Below, piece by piece: positions 25,497 to 33,916 of a DNA stretch of 64,000 nucleotides; the stretch's first letter is position 1, and the number at the start of each line of letters is the position of its first letter. The notes under the pieces were generated by a model, which saw only the letters and a program-made list of their open reading frames with translations, had not been told where the DNA came from and ran no database searches. Source of the DNA: Paenibacillus herberti (GTDB taxonomy: Bacteria > Bacillota > Bacilli > Paenibacillales > Paenibacillaceae); contig NZ_NMUQ01000001.1 in assembly GCF_002233675.1 (NCBI RefSeq), positions 343,398 through 407,397 of the forward strand, given 5' to 3'. A program made the position numbers and the translations under genes.

Positions 25497-26147
25497 ATGC
25501 GTAGAAAAGAAGCTCTGTTTTTCGTTCTCATTCTGATCGGTCTGCTGCTCATATCCAACACCCACCTCGGCTATTCTTTCGGAGACAGTATCTTCAAAGC
25601 GGTTGGAATACCGCCGTGGACCAATACCGAGTACGATTCGGGACTGCATGTCTCGGTTACTGTCGGGCTGCTTGTCATTGTTGCCGGTTACATCGGTGCG
25701 GTGAAGTTTTATCAAGTCCGGTTTCCCAAAATACGGAGCCGGATCATACTGAGCTGTATCGCAGTCGCATTTCTGTTTCCGATCGTGACCGAGAATGCCA
25801 TGATTCTTCTGAAATATAATTCCGTTTCCGTTTCCTCCGTCGCTTTCTCCAAAAAGAACAGCGAGTGCATCTATCGATCGGAAGAAGCGAATGTGAAAGC
25901 GGACTGCACAATTACGCTATTCAACTATGGAAAGGAGAAGGATGTAACGGTTAGGCCTTTTCTGATACGAAGTACAGCCAATGTCGAGTTCGAGCCAATG
26001 ATGATCATGCTTCCACCTCATCAGAAGGTCGGTGTCGGCACGGTATTTAACGGCAAGCTGCTGGATGGAACAGGCTTCTCCGGCTGGTCGAACGATATTG
26101 GCATCGAAATTGAAGTTGATGGCGTGAAGATAATGTGGAGTAGCTAG
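25497..26147 (+). CDS. Membrane-anchored protein of unknown function
   Basis: A 216-residue protein with three hydrophobic helices (about 5-22, 53-72 and 83-104) and a soluble C-terminal half predicted as beta strands, with a Cys pair (SECIYR and KADCTI) that could form a disulfide outside the cell. No family is recognised. GGGGAG precedes ATG. It lies between the two copies of a 20-bp direct repeat and ends in its own terminator. Confidence 0.65.
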   Translation: MRRKEALFFVLILIGLLLISNTHLGYSFGDSIFKAVGIPPWTNTEYDSGLHVSVTVGLLVIVAGYIGAVKFYQVRFPKIRSRIILSCIAVAFLFPIVTENAMILLKYNSVSVSSVAFSKKNSECIYRSEEANVKADCTITLFNYGKEKDVTVRPFLIRSTANVEFEPMMIMLPPHQKVGVGTVFNGKLLDGTGFSGWSNDIGIEIEVDGVKIMWSS

Positions 26148-26166
26148 TGGTGTGGGGAATCGAAGC

Positions 26167-26202
26167 GGAGGAGCTTGCAGCGACTTGGCTCCTCTTTTTT
26201 TA
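26167..26202 (+). terminator. Terminator of the membrane-protein gene
   Basis: GGAGGAGC and GCTCCTC pair around a 13-nt loop and are followed by eight T residues. Confidence 0.88.
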
Positions 26203-26207
26203 TTGAA

Positions 26208-26227
26208 GTAACGGGCAGTTTAGTGCA
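26208..26227. repeat. 20-bp direct repeat, right copy
   Basis: GTAACGGGCAGTTTAGTGCA is the same as 24397-24416 except for one base. Confidence 0.6.
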
Positions 26228-26398
26228 GCTAAACAGTGCTAGTCACAAACAAGCAAAAGCTAAATAATTTATTCCAAAAAAAAAGGGTTTCAATGACACG
26301 TGCCAAAGGGTTTCCCGGGAAGCACCCGCTGAAAGGCAGGGTAGAAGGACGAACGATCAGGAACTCTATCCGGTAATGCCAGGGAGTCAGTTGAAAAG

Positions 26399-26482
26399 CT
26401 AGCTGACTCACTTGGGAGTCCACTTCGATTTGAGTTGACCGGAGGAGAAGCGCATGATTCCGTCATGGGCTATGATATCTTA
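26399..26482 (+). pseudogene. Short transposase remnant
   Basis: A 28-codon stretch without start reads LADSLGSPLRFELTGGEAHD and ends in SVMGYDIL. This is the catalytic-core motif of IS5-type transposases (DALGNPLRF-LTGGQAHDS). Flanking frames carry no further transposase sequence. It sits beside composite repeat B. Confidence 0.6.
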
Positions 26483-26518
26483 GCTTCGCTTCGCTAGATC
26501 TATTTCAACAACACATGC

Positions 26519-26856
26519 CAACGGAACTGAGAGAGCTTATTCCCATCAAATACAGGGTGCGGATGATCCAACGGAACTGAGAAGCGTTATTTAGATCAAA
26601 ATCATGATGCCACCGTGAAATTCCCTCATATAGCATCTCTCAGTTCCGTTACGCTACGAATCTGCTCCATTTTGCTGAAATAAGGCTTCTCAGTTCCGTT
26701 ACGCATGGCCGGGCAGTGCAATTTGGGCTATTGGTGCTTTATCATTTTTGCCTCTGAGGTGCTTTGAGTTCGTTCATGAATTAAAGCGGCCTAAATACGA
26801 AATGGGACCGTCTCTAGGTCATCCATCGGATGGCTTTTGGGACGGCCCCATTTTTA
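26519..26856. repeat. Composite intergenic repeat, copy B
   Basis: Two direct (26519-26544, 26569-26592) and two inverted copies (about 26628-26652, 26677-26703) of the CAACGGAACTGAGAAGCGTT motif are followed by GTTCATGAATT and a long hairpin AAATGGGACCGTC...GACGGCCCCATTT (26800-26856) with core GGTCATCC/GGATGGCTT. The order is as in copy A. The hairpin may also end the minus-strand gene at 26872. Confidence 0.72.
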
Positions 26857-26871
26857 CTATGTTTTCAATTG

Positions 26872-27618
26872 TTAAACTGGGCTTAATCCGAACGACTTGA
26901 AAAACAGATAGACAGAAAACAGCATCATGAAGATACCGCCGATTTTGCAGAGAAAGAAATGAGTGTCATTGGGCTCAGGATTGTCCGTTCCGACCCAGCG
27001 CAGTGATAACCAATAGCTAAGATGTTGGAATCGCTCATAGCGGAACTCGCACCATCCGAACACCAACACGAGCAAACCCAGAATGAAGTGAAGCGGCTGA
27101 CCGCGTCGCTCATGAAGCTCAGGATACGCGGCTTTAATGAGCGCATACGGGGGGAACCGATTCCAAACGGGAAGGCTCGGATCCGGCTGTCCATTTGTAT
27201 AAGCGGTAACGAATACAAAGTAGAGCTTGCCATTGGAGTCGTAAATTAGTGTTTGATCATTCGTCAACTCAACGCGGAAGCGGATGTCTCCAGGATAATC
27301 GATCAGAAAGAGGCGATCGAGCATTTTAGGAGGTTTCCGAATACCTTCCGGCGAATCAACAATCTTCACTTGGATTTTTCCGTCTAGCGTAATAATCCGT
27401 TCACTGCCTGAGCCAGATACGACGATAGCGGGACCGAATGTTGATGTATACCGCCGTTGATCGCCGTTTTCCGCCGCTAGCTTGTAGGTATCTTCCTCCA
27501 TGTAGAACACTTTCTGAGAGAAATAAGAGATGGCGAACAGGCAGAGAGACAGCAGCAGCAGAGCCGCCGCCAGTCCCCAAGCCCACTGTTTAGAACGAGG
27601 TGAATGAAGATCGATGAT
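26872..27618 (-). CDS. Membrane protein with probable non-canonical ATC start
   Basis: About 248 residues if translation begins at ATC 27618. The nearest standard starts in frame (GTG 27510 and later) remove the first membrane helix: upstream of them the frame reads QWAWGLAAALLLLSLCLFAI, a perfect transmembrane segment. GAGGAGGG lies seven bases before ATC 27618, 20 bp after the upstream gene's stop. The extracytoplasmic middle is beta-rich (VVSGSGSERIITLDG), and two more helices occur near the C-terminus (LHFILGLLVLVFGW and GGIFMMLFSVYLFF). No family is recognised. It is probably co-transcribed with the stalk/PKD protein. Confidence 0.6.
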   Translation of the reverse strand: MIDLHSPRSKQWAWGLAAALLLLSLCLFAISYFSQKVFYMEEDTYKLAAENGDQRRYTSTFGPAIVVSGSGSERIITLDGKIQVKIVDSPEGIRKPPKMLDRLFLIDYPGDIRFRVELTNDQTLIYDSNGKLYFVFVTAYTNGQPDPSLPVWNRFPPYALIKAAYPELHERRGQPLHFILGLLVLVFGWCEFRYERFQHLSYWLSLRWVGTDNPEPNDTHFFLCKIGGIFMMLFSVYLFFKSFGLSPV

Positions 27619-27638
27619 CTCTCAGCCCTCCTCAGCTA

Positions 27639-29597
27639 TTAGCCCTTTAGTGCAGGCATCGGTTGGAACACCATCGTAATTGGCAGGAAACTGCCGGATG
27701 CGATCATATACACAAACTCAACCGTTTCTTGAGTGTCGCCAGAGCGGTGGAGCACGCCGCCTTCGTTCTGGTCTTTCAGTTGGTCATTATTCGTGACCGA
27801 TACAAGCTGGCCGTTCACGAGGAATGCTCCGCCATAAAGGCCGCCACGCGGATTCAGATAGACAACAGTGCGCGGCGCAAGCGTTACACGCATTTTGTAC
27901 AGCACGCCAAAGTTGCCGCGGTTCAGCTGTAGGGAGCCATCGGAGCTATCGTAACCGTCAAGGTAAGGATCCTGCACATTATCACCAAGCACGACTTGCT
28001 CCGCTTTCTCGCCGCGCACGCCATCGATCAGAATATCACGATTCGTATTATTGAATGAGCCGCGGGCATGCGTGCCATCCGATGGCATAAGCGACAGAGA
28101 TTCAATCTCTTTAAGTGGATCCTTGCCCTCGGCGACTACGACAACTCGGATACGCAGATTCTGGTTGGAGGACACATCGGCATAAGCAGAGTAGACCAGT
28201 CCCGGCTTAATCGGCGTCGTAGAGATTTCAGGCAGTACAAGCTGGGTTGCTCCTGGTTTGATGTCCGTGAACGTCTCTGGAACATCGTTGTTGAGTGCTG
28301 TTAAATAACGGGTCGTAGACAGCTTGCCGGTACGGATCTCGGAGGCATCCGGGCCGCCAGTGCCGGTCGCTTTGACGCCGAAACGCGCCGTCTGATAACC
28401 TTCATTGGTGACAGCGAGATACATTTTTACATTGTAACCGAGTGTGTTTTTATTATGGAACAGTAACCGTACCTTGCCTTCGAACTGATCGTCAAAAGCG
28501 ATGCCCTCAGAGGTCCACAGCTCGGGGCTGTTACTGCGAAACATTTTGAACGGCTCGGATGAAAATTCATAAGAGAGCTTGGGAACATCTTTAACATGAG
28601 CGCCGTCTACCCGGATTTTTTCACCTACTGGTGCAAACAACAGGCCGAACTCTTCCGCAGAATAAAGCTCCTCATCCGTAATCGTAATCGTTTTGCTGAC
28701 CGTCGAGGTCAACCCTTGATCGTCGGTTACGGTCATCGTAATCGTCTTGTCACCCGACTCAAAAAAGGCTTGTTGACGCCCGTTCCACTTCGTTTTGGCC
28801 GCTACGATGGCATTGTTGTCATCCGTGCTCAGCTCCGTATACACAATCTGTTCTCCCTGACGGTAAATGGTTTTATCCGTTGTGAAATCCGCTACAGGAG
28901 GCTGGTTCGGCGCTGCTACCACTTGAACAGTGACGCTGAAAGGCTCGCTCCATATCCCTGAGCTATCCTGCACGCGGCGCGAGATCGTATACGAACCGGG
29001 CTCGGTGAATACATCCTGCTTTCCGGTCCACTCCTCGTTCAATAGCGGCAATCCCGCTGGTGAATTGTACAGATCGATATACTGCACTGGATCTCCAGCG
29101 GTGATGATGGACGGCTGTACTTGGAAGTTCGCTTCAGGTTGGTCTGCCCAACTCAGCATGATGGATTTGCCGGAGAAGCTAATCGAGCTCATGCTTACCT
29201 TGGCCCAGGTACGGACTGGAATCATTAGCGAGCCCTTTTGAGAAAAGCTGGCCGCTTCTCCGGTCCATTTAACGCCGTCCACCCAGATGTCCTTAGTATT
29301 CATGCGGAAGCGAATTTCGCCGGATGGCGTTTTGGCAATCGATTCCTTCTTTTTGGTATCATAGGAGGTTTTGTAACCGTACAGCTGTGCCAATGTGCTG
29401 AATGCAACATAACTCACATTATTCTTGATTGTCATGGGCTGCACAGAAGTAATAGTCATACCGTCTTTTACCATTAAATTGCTGCCTTTGGTCAGAGTTA
29501 CCAATTGATTGCCGGCATCGGCGCTGGCCGTTCCAGCGATGCCATACAGTGGCGCTGCTGCCAGACTGAGCAGGGTCAAGCTCTTCAACAGTTTCAT
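27639..29597 (-). CDS. Secreted stalk-domain and PKD-domain protein
   Basis: A 652-residue exported protein. Residues 1-27 are a signal peptide (ending ASADA). Residues about 30-150 are a copper-amine-oxidase-like N-terminal domain (ITSVQPMTIKNNVSYVAFST, GSLMIPVRTWAKV). PKD-like beta-sandwich modules follow (about 160-310: QPPVADFTTDKTIYRQGEQI, TITMTVTDDQGLTSTVSKTI). The C-terminal 330 residues are beta-rich and end in a segment common to Paenibacillus stalk proteins. It should be an extracellular surface or matrix protein; no catalytic motif is seen. AAAGGAG precedes ATG. Confidence 0.8.
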   Translation of the reverse strand: MKLLKSLTLLSLAAAPLYGIAGTASADAGNQLVTLTKGSNLMVKDGMTITSVQPMTIKNNVSYVAFSTLAQLYGYKTSYDTKKKESIAKTPSGEIRFRMNTKDIWVDGVKWTGEAASFSQKGSLMIPVRTWAKVSMSSISFSGKSIMLSWADQPEANFQVQPSIITAGDPVQYIDLYNSPAGLPLLNEEWTGKQDVFTEPGSYTISRRVQDSSGIWSEPFSVTVQVVAAPNQPPVADFTTDKTIYRQGEQIVYTELSTDDNNAIVAAKTKWNGRQQAFFESGDKTITMTVTDDQGLTSTVSKTITITDEELYSAEEFGLLFAPVGEKIRVDGAHVKDVPKLSYEFSSEPFKMFRSNSPELWTSEGIAFDDQFEGKVRLLFHNKNTLGYNVKMYLAVTNEGYQTARFGVKATGTGGPDASEIRTGKLSTTRYLTALNNDVPETFTDIKPGATQLVLPEISTTPIKPGLVYSAYADVSSNQNLRIRVVVVAEGKDPLKEIESLSLMPSDGTHARGSFNNTNRDILIDGVRGEKAEQVVLGDNVQDPYLDGYDSSDGSLQLNRGNFGVLYKMRVTLAPRTVVYLNPRGGLYGGAFLVNGQLVSVTNNDQLKDQNEGGVLHRSGDTQETVEFVYMIASGSFLPITMVFQPMPALKG

Positions 29598-29724
29598 ATG
29601 CGTCTCCTTTTATTGCGAACGTAATTCGTCCGGTATTCCCGATCTTCACGTTAACTAGAAACGCATTAGAATTGGAAAAGTTGCGTTAAAGAGGAATTTA
29701 CTCTCATTCATTTCGCTTGTTCGG

Positions 29725-30480
29725 CTAACTCAGCTTCAGAGCGGCCAGACCAAGATACTCCTTGAGCGCTGTTGTGCTCAGTGATAAAGCTGACCCGGTA
29801 GGAAGCAACTTGCTCCAATACCAGCGAGGTTTCAGTGATGCCGAATAATCAACCGGGAACGGCTGTGGCTCTAGGCCGGCTCGCTTGAATTGTTCCATAG
29901 CACGCGGCAAATGGAAGGCCGAAGTCAGCAAGATCGGCTGCTTCAATCCCTCTTTCTCCATCAATTCACGAGTGAGCAGGGCATTTTGTTCTGTGTTGAG
30001 CGATTTATTTTCCAGCAAAATCTGATCCGCAGCAAAACCGAGCTCGCGCAGCTGCCGACCGGCGATATTCGCCTCGTTGCCGCTATCCGGGAACACCTGA
30101 CCGCCGCTGAACAGCACCGGCAGCCCAGTCGTACGCGACAGGCGAGCAGCCGCGAGCAGCCTCGCTTCAGCGGAGCCAGACATATTGCCAATGCCGCCAA
30201 GATCCGGCGAATCCGGCACCGCACCAGCGCCAAGTACAACGATAACGTCGCCACGCAGCTCATTCACCGCCGATTGATCGTAGCGCTGCTCAAGCCCTCG
30301 CATCAGCATGTCGGAGAACCAAGAAGAGGAGAGCAGGTATAGCAGGAGCAGCGAACCGATTGGAAGAGCGGCCCATTTCCGATCCTTGCGCCACATCCGC
30401 CAGCTTGCTGCCGTCAGCAACAGCAGGAACAAGCCAGGCGGCAGAATAAAACTGTAAACAGCTTTAATGAAGTAAATCAT
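29725..30480 (-). CDS. YdcF family (DUF218) membrane protein
   Basis: A 251-residue protein with two N-terminal membrane helices (about 6-25 and 35-52) and a DUF218 domain: DVIVVLGAGAV, SAEARLLAAARLSR, LPVLFSGGQ, KSLNTEQNALLTRELM and ILLTSAFHLPRAMEQFKRAG. The family includes ElyC/SanA, needed for envelope integrity in enterobacteria; the exact reaction is open. GGAGGTG precedes ATG. It is the second, GC-rich member of the family in this window. The first, at 6014, is AT-rich and more divergent. Confidence 0.85.
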   Translation of the reverse strand: MIYFIKAVYSFILPPGLFLLLLTAASWRMWRKDRKWAALPIGSLLLLYLLSSSWFSDMLMRGLEQRYDQSAVNELRGDVIVVLGAGAVPDSPDLGGIGNMSGSAEARLLAAARLSRTTGLPVLFSGGQVFPDSGNEANIAGRQLRELGFAADQILLENKSLNTEQNALLTRELMEKEGLKQPILLTSAFHLPRAMEQFKRAGLEPQPFPVDYSASLKPRWYWSKLLPTGSALSLSTTALKEYLGLAALKLS

Positions 30481-30670
30481 CGAACACCTCCAGCAATACG
30501 ATCCTAAAACCCAGATTCTACTATCATATCATTCCAGCACTTGACAGGGCATCTTGAGCGCTAATAGCTAAATTGACATCATAGGAAAAGGCCGATAGAA
30601 TAAGATGTTTGGGGAACTTAAGTATCTTTTTTTCTCCATTTCGCAACCTAAATACATGCAATAACCGCTA

Positions 30671-30700
30671 TAGACAAAACTATAGGTCATTCTATATAAT
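30671..30700 (+). promoter_or_regulatory. metNPQ promoter candidate with CTATAG repeat
   Basis: TAGACA and TATAAT are 18 nt apart. CTATAGACAAAACTATAG overlaps the -35 and could be an operator. No S-box (SAM riboswitch) signature is seen between 30481 and 30763. Confidence 0.45.
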
Positions 30701-30763
30701 ACCATTTAAACAACTTGGATTTATAGGGATTTGATGGGGCGGTGTTGTCCAGGAGGGATTAAC

Positions 30764-31768
30764 CTGATTGAATTACAGAATGTGACCAAGTCATACAAGG
30801 GTCGAGGCGGTAGTGTCGATGCCGTTCGCGATATCTCCTTGCAGGTGAAGCCTGGAGAAATCTTCGGCATCATTGGGCACTCGGGAGCGGGCAAAAGTAC
30901 GCTGATTCGGTGCATGAATTTGCTGGAACGTCCGACATCCGGCAGGGCTTGGTTCGGTAAAACCGAGCTGACGGCACTGAGTGAGCGCCAACTGCAAGCG
31001 GAGCGTCGTAAGATCGGCATGATCTTCCAGCACTTCAACCTACTTGCTAGCGTAACGGTGCGGGAAAATATCGCTTTTCCCCTCGTGCTTGCCGGTAAAA
31101 GCCGGAAGGAATACGCTGCGCGGGTAGACGAGCTTTTGGCACTGGTCGGCTTGGAAGCGCATGGCGACAAATATCCCTCGCAGTTGTCCGGAGGACAGAA
31201 GCAGCGGGTAGGTATCGCTCGGGCGCTGGCTGCTGATCCGCAGGTATTGCTTTGCGACGAGGCAACTTCGGCGCTTGATCCGCAGACGACCAACTCCATT
31301 TTGTCGCTGCTTATGAGCATTAACGAGAAGCTGGGGCTGACGATCATCCTCATCACACATGAGATGCAGGTCATCCGTTCCATTTGTGATCGGGTCGCCG
31401 TCATGGACGCCGGTCGTATTGTGGAGATGGGAGCAGTGCTGGACGTATTCCTGCGTCCGACACATGCCGTGACGCGCCAGTTCGCCGACGAGCTGTCGGA
31501 GCTGGAGAGCGGCACGCCGCTTCCTCGCCGTGAAGGTTCTAAGCTAGTGAGAGTGCATTTTGTCGGCGAAGAGACGTACGAGCCGGTGCTTTTTGAAGCG
31601 GTCAAGGGCAGCGCCGTTCAATGTGCGATTTTGCAGGGAACGGTATCTCGCATGAAGCATACCCCGTACGGCCAACTGCTCGTTGAGCTCAGTGGACCAG
31701 AACGGGATATTGACGGAGTCATCACTGCCTTGCGCAGCAATGGCTTGGATGCGGAGGTGCTCTCATGA
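30764..31768 (+). CDS. metN: Methionine ABC importer ATP-binding protein MetN
   Basis: A 334-residue ATPase of the MetNPQ importer. GHSGAGKST is Walker A, LSGGQKQRVGIARAL the signature motif, VLLCDEATSALD Walker B, and ITHEM the switch His. The C-terminal 90 residues form the NIL regulatory domain (VRVHFVGEETYEPVLFEA) that senses methionine. AGGAGGGA at 30751-30758 places the start at CTG 30764, giving LIELQNVTKSY. ATG 30734 and TTG 30731 lie upstream of this site and have no ribosome site, so a CTG or ATT start is probable. The stop overlaps metP. Confidence 0.92.
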   Translation: MIELQNVTKSYKGRGGSVDAVRDISLQVKPGEIFGIIGHSGAGKSTLIRCMNLLERPTSGRAWFGKTELTALSERQLQAERRKIGMIFQHFNLLASVTVRENIAFPLVLAGKSRKEYAARVDELLALVGLEAHGDKYPSQLSGGQKQRVGIARALAADPQVLLCDEATSALDPQTTNSILSLLMSINEKLGLTIILITHEMQVIRSICDRVAVMDAGRIVEMGAVLDVFLRPTHAVTRQFADELSELESGTPLPRREGSKLVRVHFVGEETYEPVLFEAVKGSAVQCAILQGTVSRMKHTPYGQLLVELSGPERDIDGVITALRSNGLDAEVLS

Positions 31769-32466
31769 TGCCAACAGATCTGACTTATCTGCGTTCATCA
31801 AACGGCATCGATTGGAGCAATATCGATCCCGCCGAGATTTGGCAGGCAACGCAGGATACGATGTCGATGCTGGGGCTGTCGTTGATTTTCACGATCATTC
31901 TTGGCCTGATCATCGGGGTGCTGCTGTATCTGACTTCCAGTCGCCAGCTGTTGTACTTGCCGGTGTTCTACTCCATTCTTTCCTTCGTTGTGAACATTCT
32001 CCGCTCTGTACCGTTCATCATTCTGATGATCGCCGTCATGCCGCTGACCAAGGAAATCGCCGGCACGACGATTGGGGTGGCAGGCACGATTCCACCGCTC
32101 GTCATTGGTGCTGCACCGTTTTTCGGGCGCTTGGTGGAGACAGCGCTGCGTGAAGTGGATCGCGGTATTATCGAGGCGGCTCAGGCGATGGGCGCTTCCA
32201 AATGGGATATTGTGCGCCGAGTACTACTACGGGAATCCCGTCCGGGTCTGATAGCGGCAATCACGGTAACAGCGATTACGCTTGTATCCTACACAGCAAT
32301 GTCCGGCGTTATCGGCGGCGGCGGGCTTGGAGACTTAGCTCTGCGCTACGGCTATCAACGTTTTCAGACTGAGGTCATGATCGTTACGGTTATACTGTTA
32401 ATCATCCTGGTTCAGATTCTTCAGATGCTGGGCGACTGGCTCGTTCGACGCATCAGCCACAAATAA
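31765..32466 (+). CDS. metP: Methionine ABC importer permease MetP
   Basis: A 233-residue permease with five to six helices. The coupling EAA loop is EAAQAMGASKWDIVRRVLL, the contact site for MetN. SYTAMSGVIGGGGLGDLALRYGY (in parts) is the hallmark of MetI/MetP. The N-terminal 30 residues are a soluble extension. ATGA overlap with metN couples translation. The order metN-metP-metQ is that of Bacillus. Confidence 0.92.
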   Translation: MMPTDLTYLRSSNGIDWSNIDPAEIWQATQDTMSMLGLSLIFTIILGLIIGVLLYLTSSRQLLYLPVFYSILSFVVNILRSVPFIILMIAVMPLTKEIAGTTIGVAGTIPPLVIGAAPFFGRLVETALREVDRGIIEAAQAMGASKWDIVRRVLLRESRPGLIAAITVTAITLVSYTAMSGVIGGGGLGDLALRYGYQRFQTEVMIVTVILLIILVQILQMLGDWLVRRISHK

Positions 32467-32503
32467 ATAAAACTAGAGATATATAAAAATCGGAGGGTTA
32501 ACC

Positions 32504-33337
32504 ATGAACAAATGGCTTAAAGGTATGACAATTACGGCGCTTGCGCTGACACTCGCTGCTTGCGGCGCTAAAAATGAAAACACGGCTCCGGCGAACAACG
32601 CTGCCAACAATACAGAGCCAGTAACACTGACAGTCGGAGCTTCCTCAGTGCCGCATGCCGAGATTCTGAACTTCATTAAGGATAAACTCGCTGCAGAAGG
32701 CGTAAACCTGGAAGTGAAAGAGTTCACGGATTATGTGCAGCCGAACGTACAGCTGTACGAGAAGCAACTCGACGCAAACTTCTTCCAACATGTTCCTTAC
32801 CTCGACGATCAAAACAAAGAGCGCAATTACGACCTCGTTAAAGTTGTTAATGTGCATGTCGAGCCGATGGGCGCATACTCCAACTCCGTTAAGTCCTTAG
32901 ATGAGCTGAAGGATGGCGCAACGATCGCTATTCCGAACGACGCTACAAACGGTGGTCGCTCCTTGCTGCTGCTTGCTGAGAACGGTCTGATTAAGCTTAA
33001 AGACGGCGTAGGCGTTGCTGCTACAATCAAGGACATTACTGAGAATACAAAAAACCTCAAGTTCAAAGAGCTGGAAGCCGCAACGTTGCCGCGCGTACTT
33101 GGCGAAGTTGATCTGGCCATCATCAACACGAACTACGCGTTGGTAGCTGATCTTAACCCAACGGCAGACGCTATTGTAATCGAGAGCAAGGATTCTCCTT
33201 ACGCGAACATTCTCGTTTCCCGTCCGGACAACAAAGATTCCGAAGCAATGCAGAAGCTGGCCAAAGCACTTAACAGCCCTGAAGTTAAGAAATATATCGA
33301 AGATACGTACAAAGGCGCAATCGTGCCGGCGTTCTAA
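32504..33337 (+). CDS. metQ: Methionine-binding lipoprotein MetQ
   Basis: A 277-residue substrate-binding lipoprotein. LALTLAACGAK is a signal with lipobox LAAC. VTLTVGASSVPHAEIL, EFTDYVQPNVQLYEKQLDAN and FFQHVPYLDDQNKE are the NlpA/MetQ core that folds around methionine. It feeds the MetNP permease. A short Asn/Ala linker follows the lipid-bearing Cys. GGAGG precedes ATG, and a strong hairpin follows the gene. Confidence 0.94.
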   Translation: MNKWLKGMTITALALTLAACGAKNENTAPANNAANNTEPVTLTVGASSVPHAEILNFIKDKLAAEGVNLEVKEFTDYVQPNVQLYEKQLDANFFQHVPYLDDQNKERNYDLVKVVNVHVEPMGAYSNSVKSLDELKDGATIAIPNDATNGGRSLLLLAENGLIKLKDGVGVAATIKDITENTKNLKFKELEAATLPRVLGEVDLAIINTNYALVADLNPTADAIVIESKDSPYANILVSRPDNKDSEAMQKLAKALNSPEVKKYIEDTYKGAIVPAF

Positions 33338-33384
33338 AGATCTTCTGCGGCGACTAGCCGCTACGCTACTGTACAAGTTAGTTG

Positions 33385-33432
33385 AAAAGGGTGTCTCATT
33401 GTCGGCTGCTGCCGGCAAATGAGACACCCTTT
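33385..33432 (+). terminator. metNPQ terminator
   Basis: AAAAGGGTGTCTCATT and its complement AATGAGACACCCTTTT are separated by an inner GCCGGC-rich loop and followed by further T residues. Confidence 0.9.
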
Positions 33433-33517
33433 TTTTTGGAACAAGCTGACCTTACTATACTTGCTATAGGTTGGTGCTGATGCTGTTGAAATGCATGTAG
33501 TAGCCCACAATGCTGCG

Positions 33518-33729
33518 GTTACTTGATTGATCCGAAAGCGGCCCCGACGAGCAAAGCAAGTAGCCGAAGTTACTTGTTTGAGCCGAAAGCGGCCCCGACG
33601 AGCAAAGCAAGTAGCCGAAGTTACTTGATTGAGCCGAAAGCGGCCCCGACGAGCAAAGCAAGTAGTCGAAGTTACTTGATTGATCCGAAAGCGGCCCCGA
33701 CGAGCAAAGCAAGTAGTCGAAGTTACTTG
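33518..33729. repeat. 51-bp palindrome-bounded tandem repeat array 1
   Basis: GTTACTTG occurs at 33518, 33569, 33620, 33671 and 33722, exactly 51 bp apart, giving four units and a partial fifth. Each unit is GTTACTTG, a 31-bp core (TGAKCCGAAAGCGGCCCCGA plus CGAGCAAAG), CAAGTAGC/T and a 4-nt join. Across each join CAAGTAGC-CGAA-GTTACTTG is a near-perfect palindrome. Units differ at only a few bases. Because 51 is a multiple of 3, long frames stay open on both strands, but none has a ribosome site. The array lies just after the metQ terminator. Confidence 0.92.
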
Positions 33730-33805
33730 TTTTTCACAAACGCCTCAGATTCGAAAACGATTCAGCGTCATCAACCGATATTGTACTAGTGGTCTAAATA
33801 ATCAA

Positions 33806-33852
33806 GGGGGAAGCCCCGAAATCATCTAACGATGACTTCGGGGCTTCTCCCT
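33806..33852. terminator. Terminator of the MFS gene, related to the GATGACTT hairpin family
   Basis: A 21-bp stem, GGGGGAAGCCCCGAAATCATC with GATGACTTCGGGGCTTCTCCC, has loop TAAC. It lies beyond the stop of the minus-strand gene at 33917. Confidence 0.78.
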
Positions 33853-33916
33853 TTGTTTAAACGCTCTATAACAGCAGAACCGACATAGGATGCTGGTTCT
33901 GCCGTAGTCATCCGCA

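Noticed and set aside
30481..30763. SAM riboswitch before metN
   Set aside because: The conserved S-box sequence and terminator are not found.
33464..33789. Open frames on both strands through array 1 (82 and 88 residues)
   Set aside because: They are products of the 51-bp period; no start signals, and both strands cannot be favoured.
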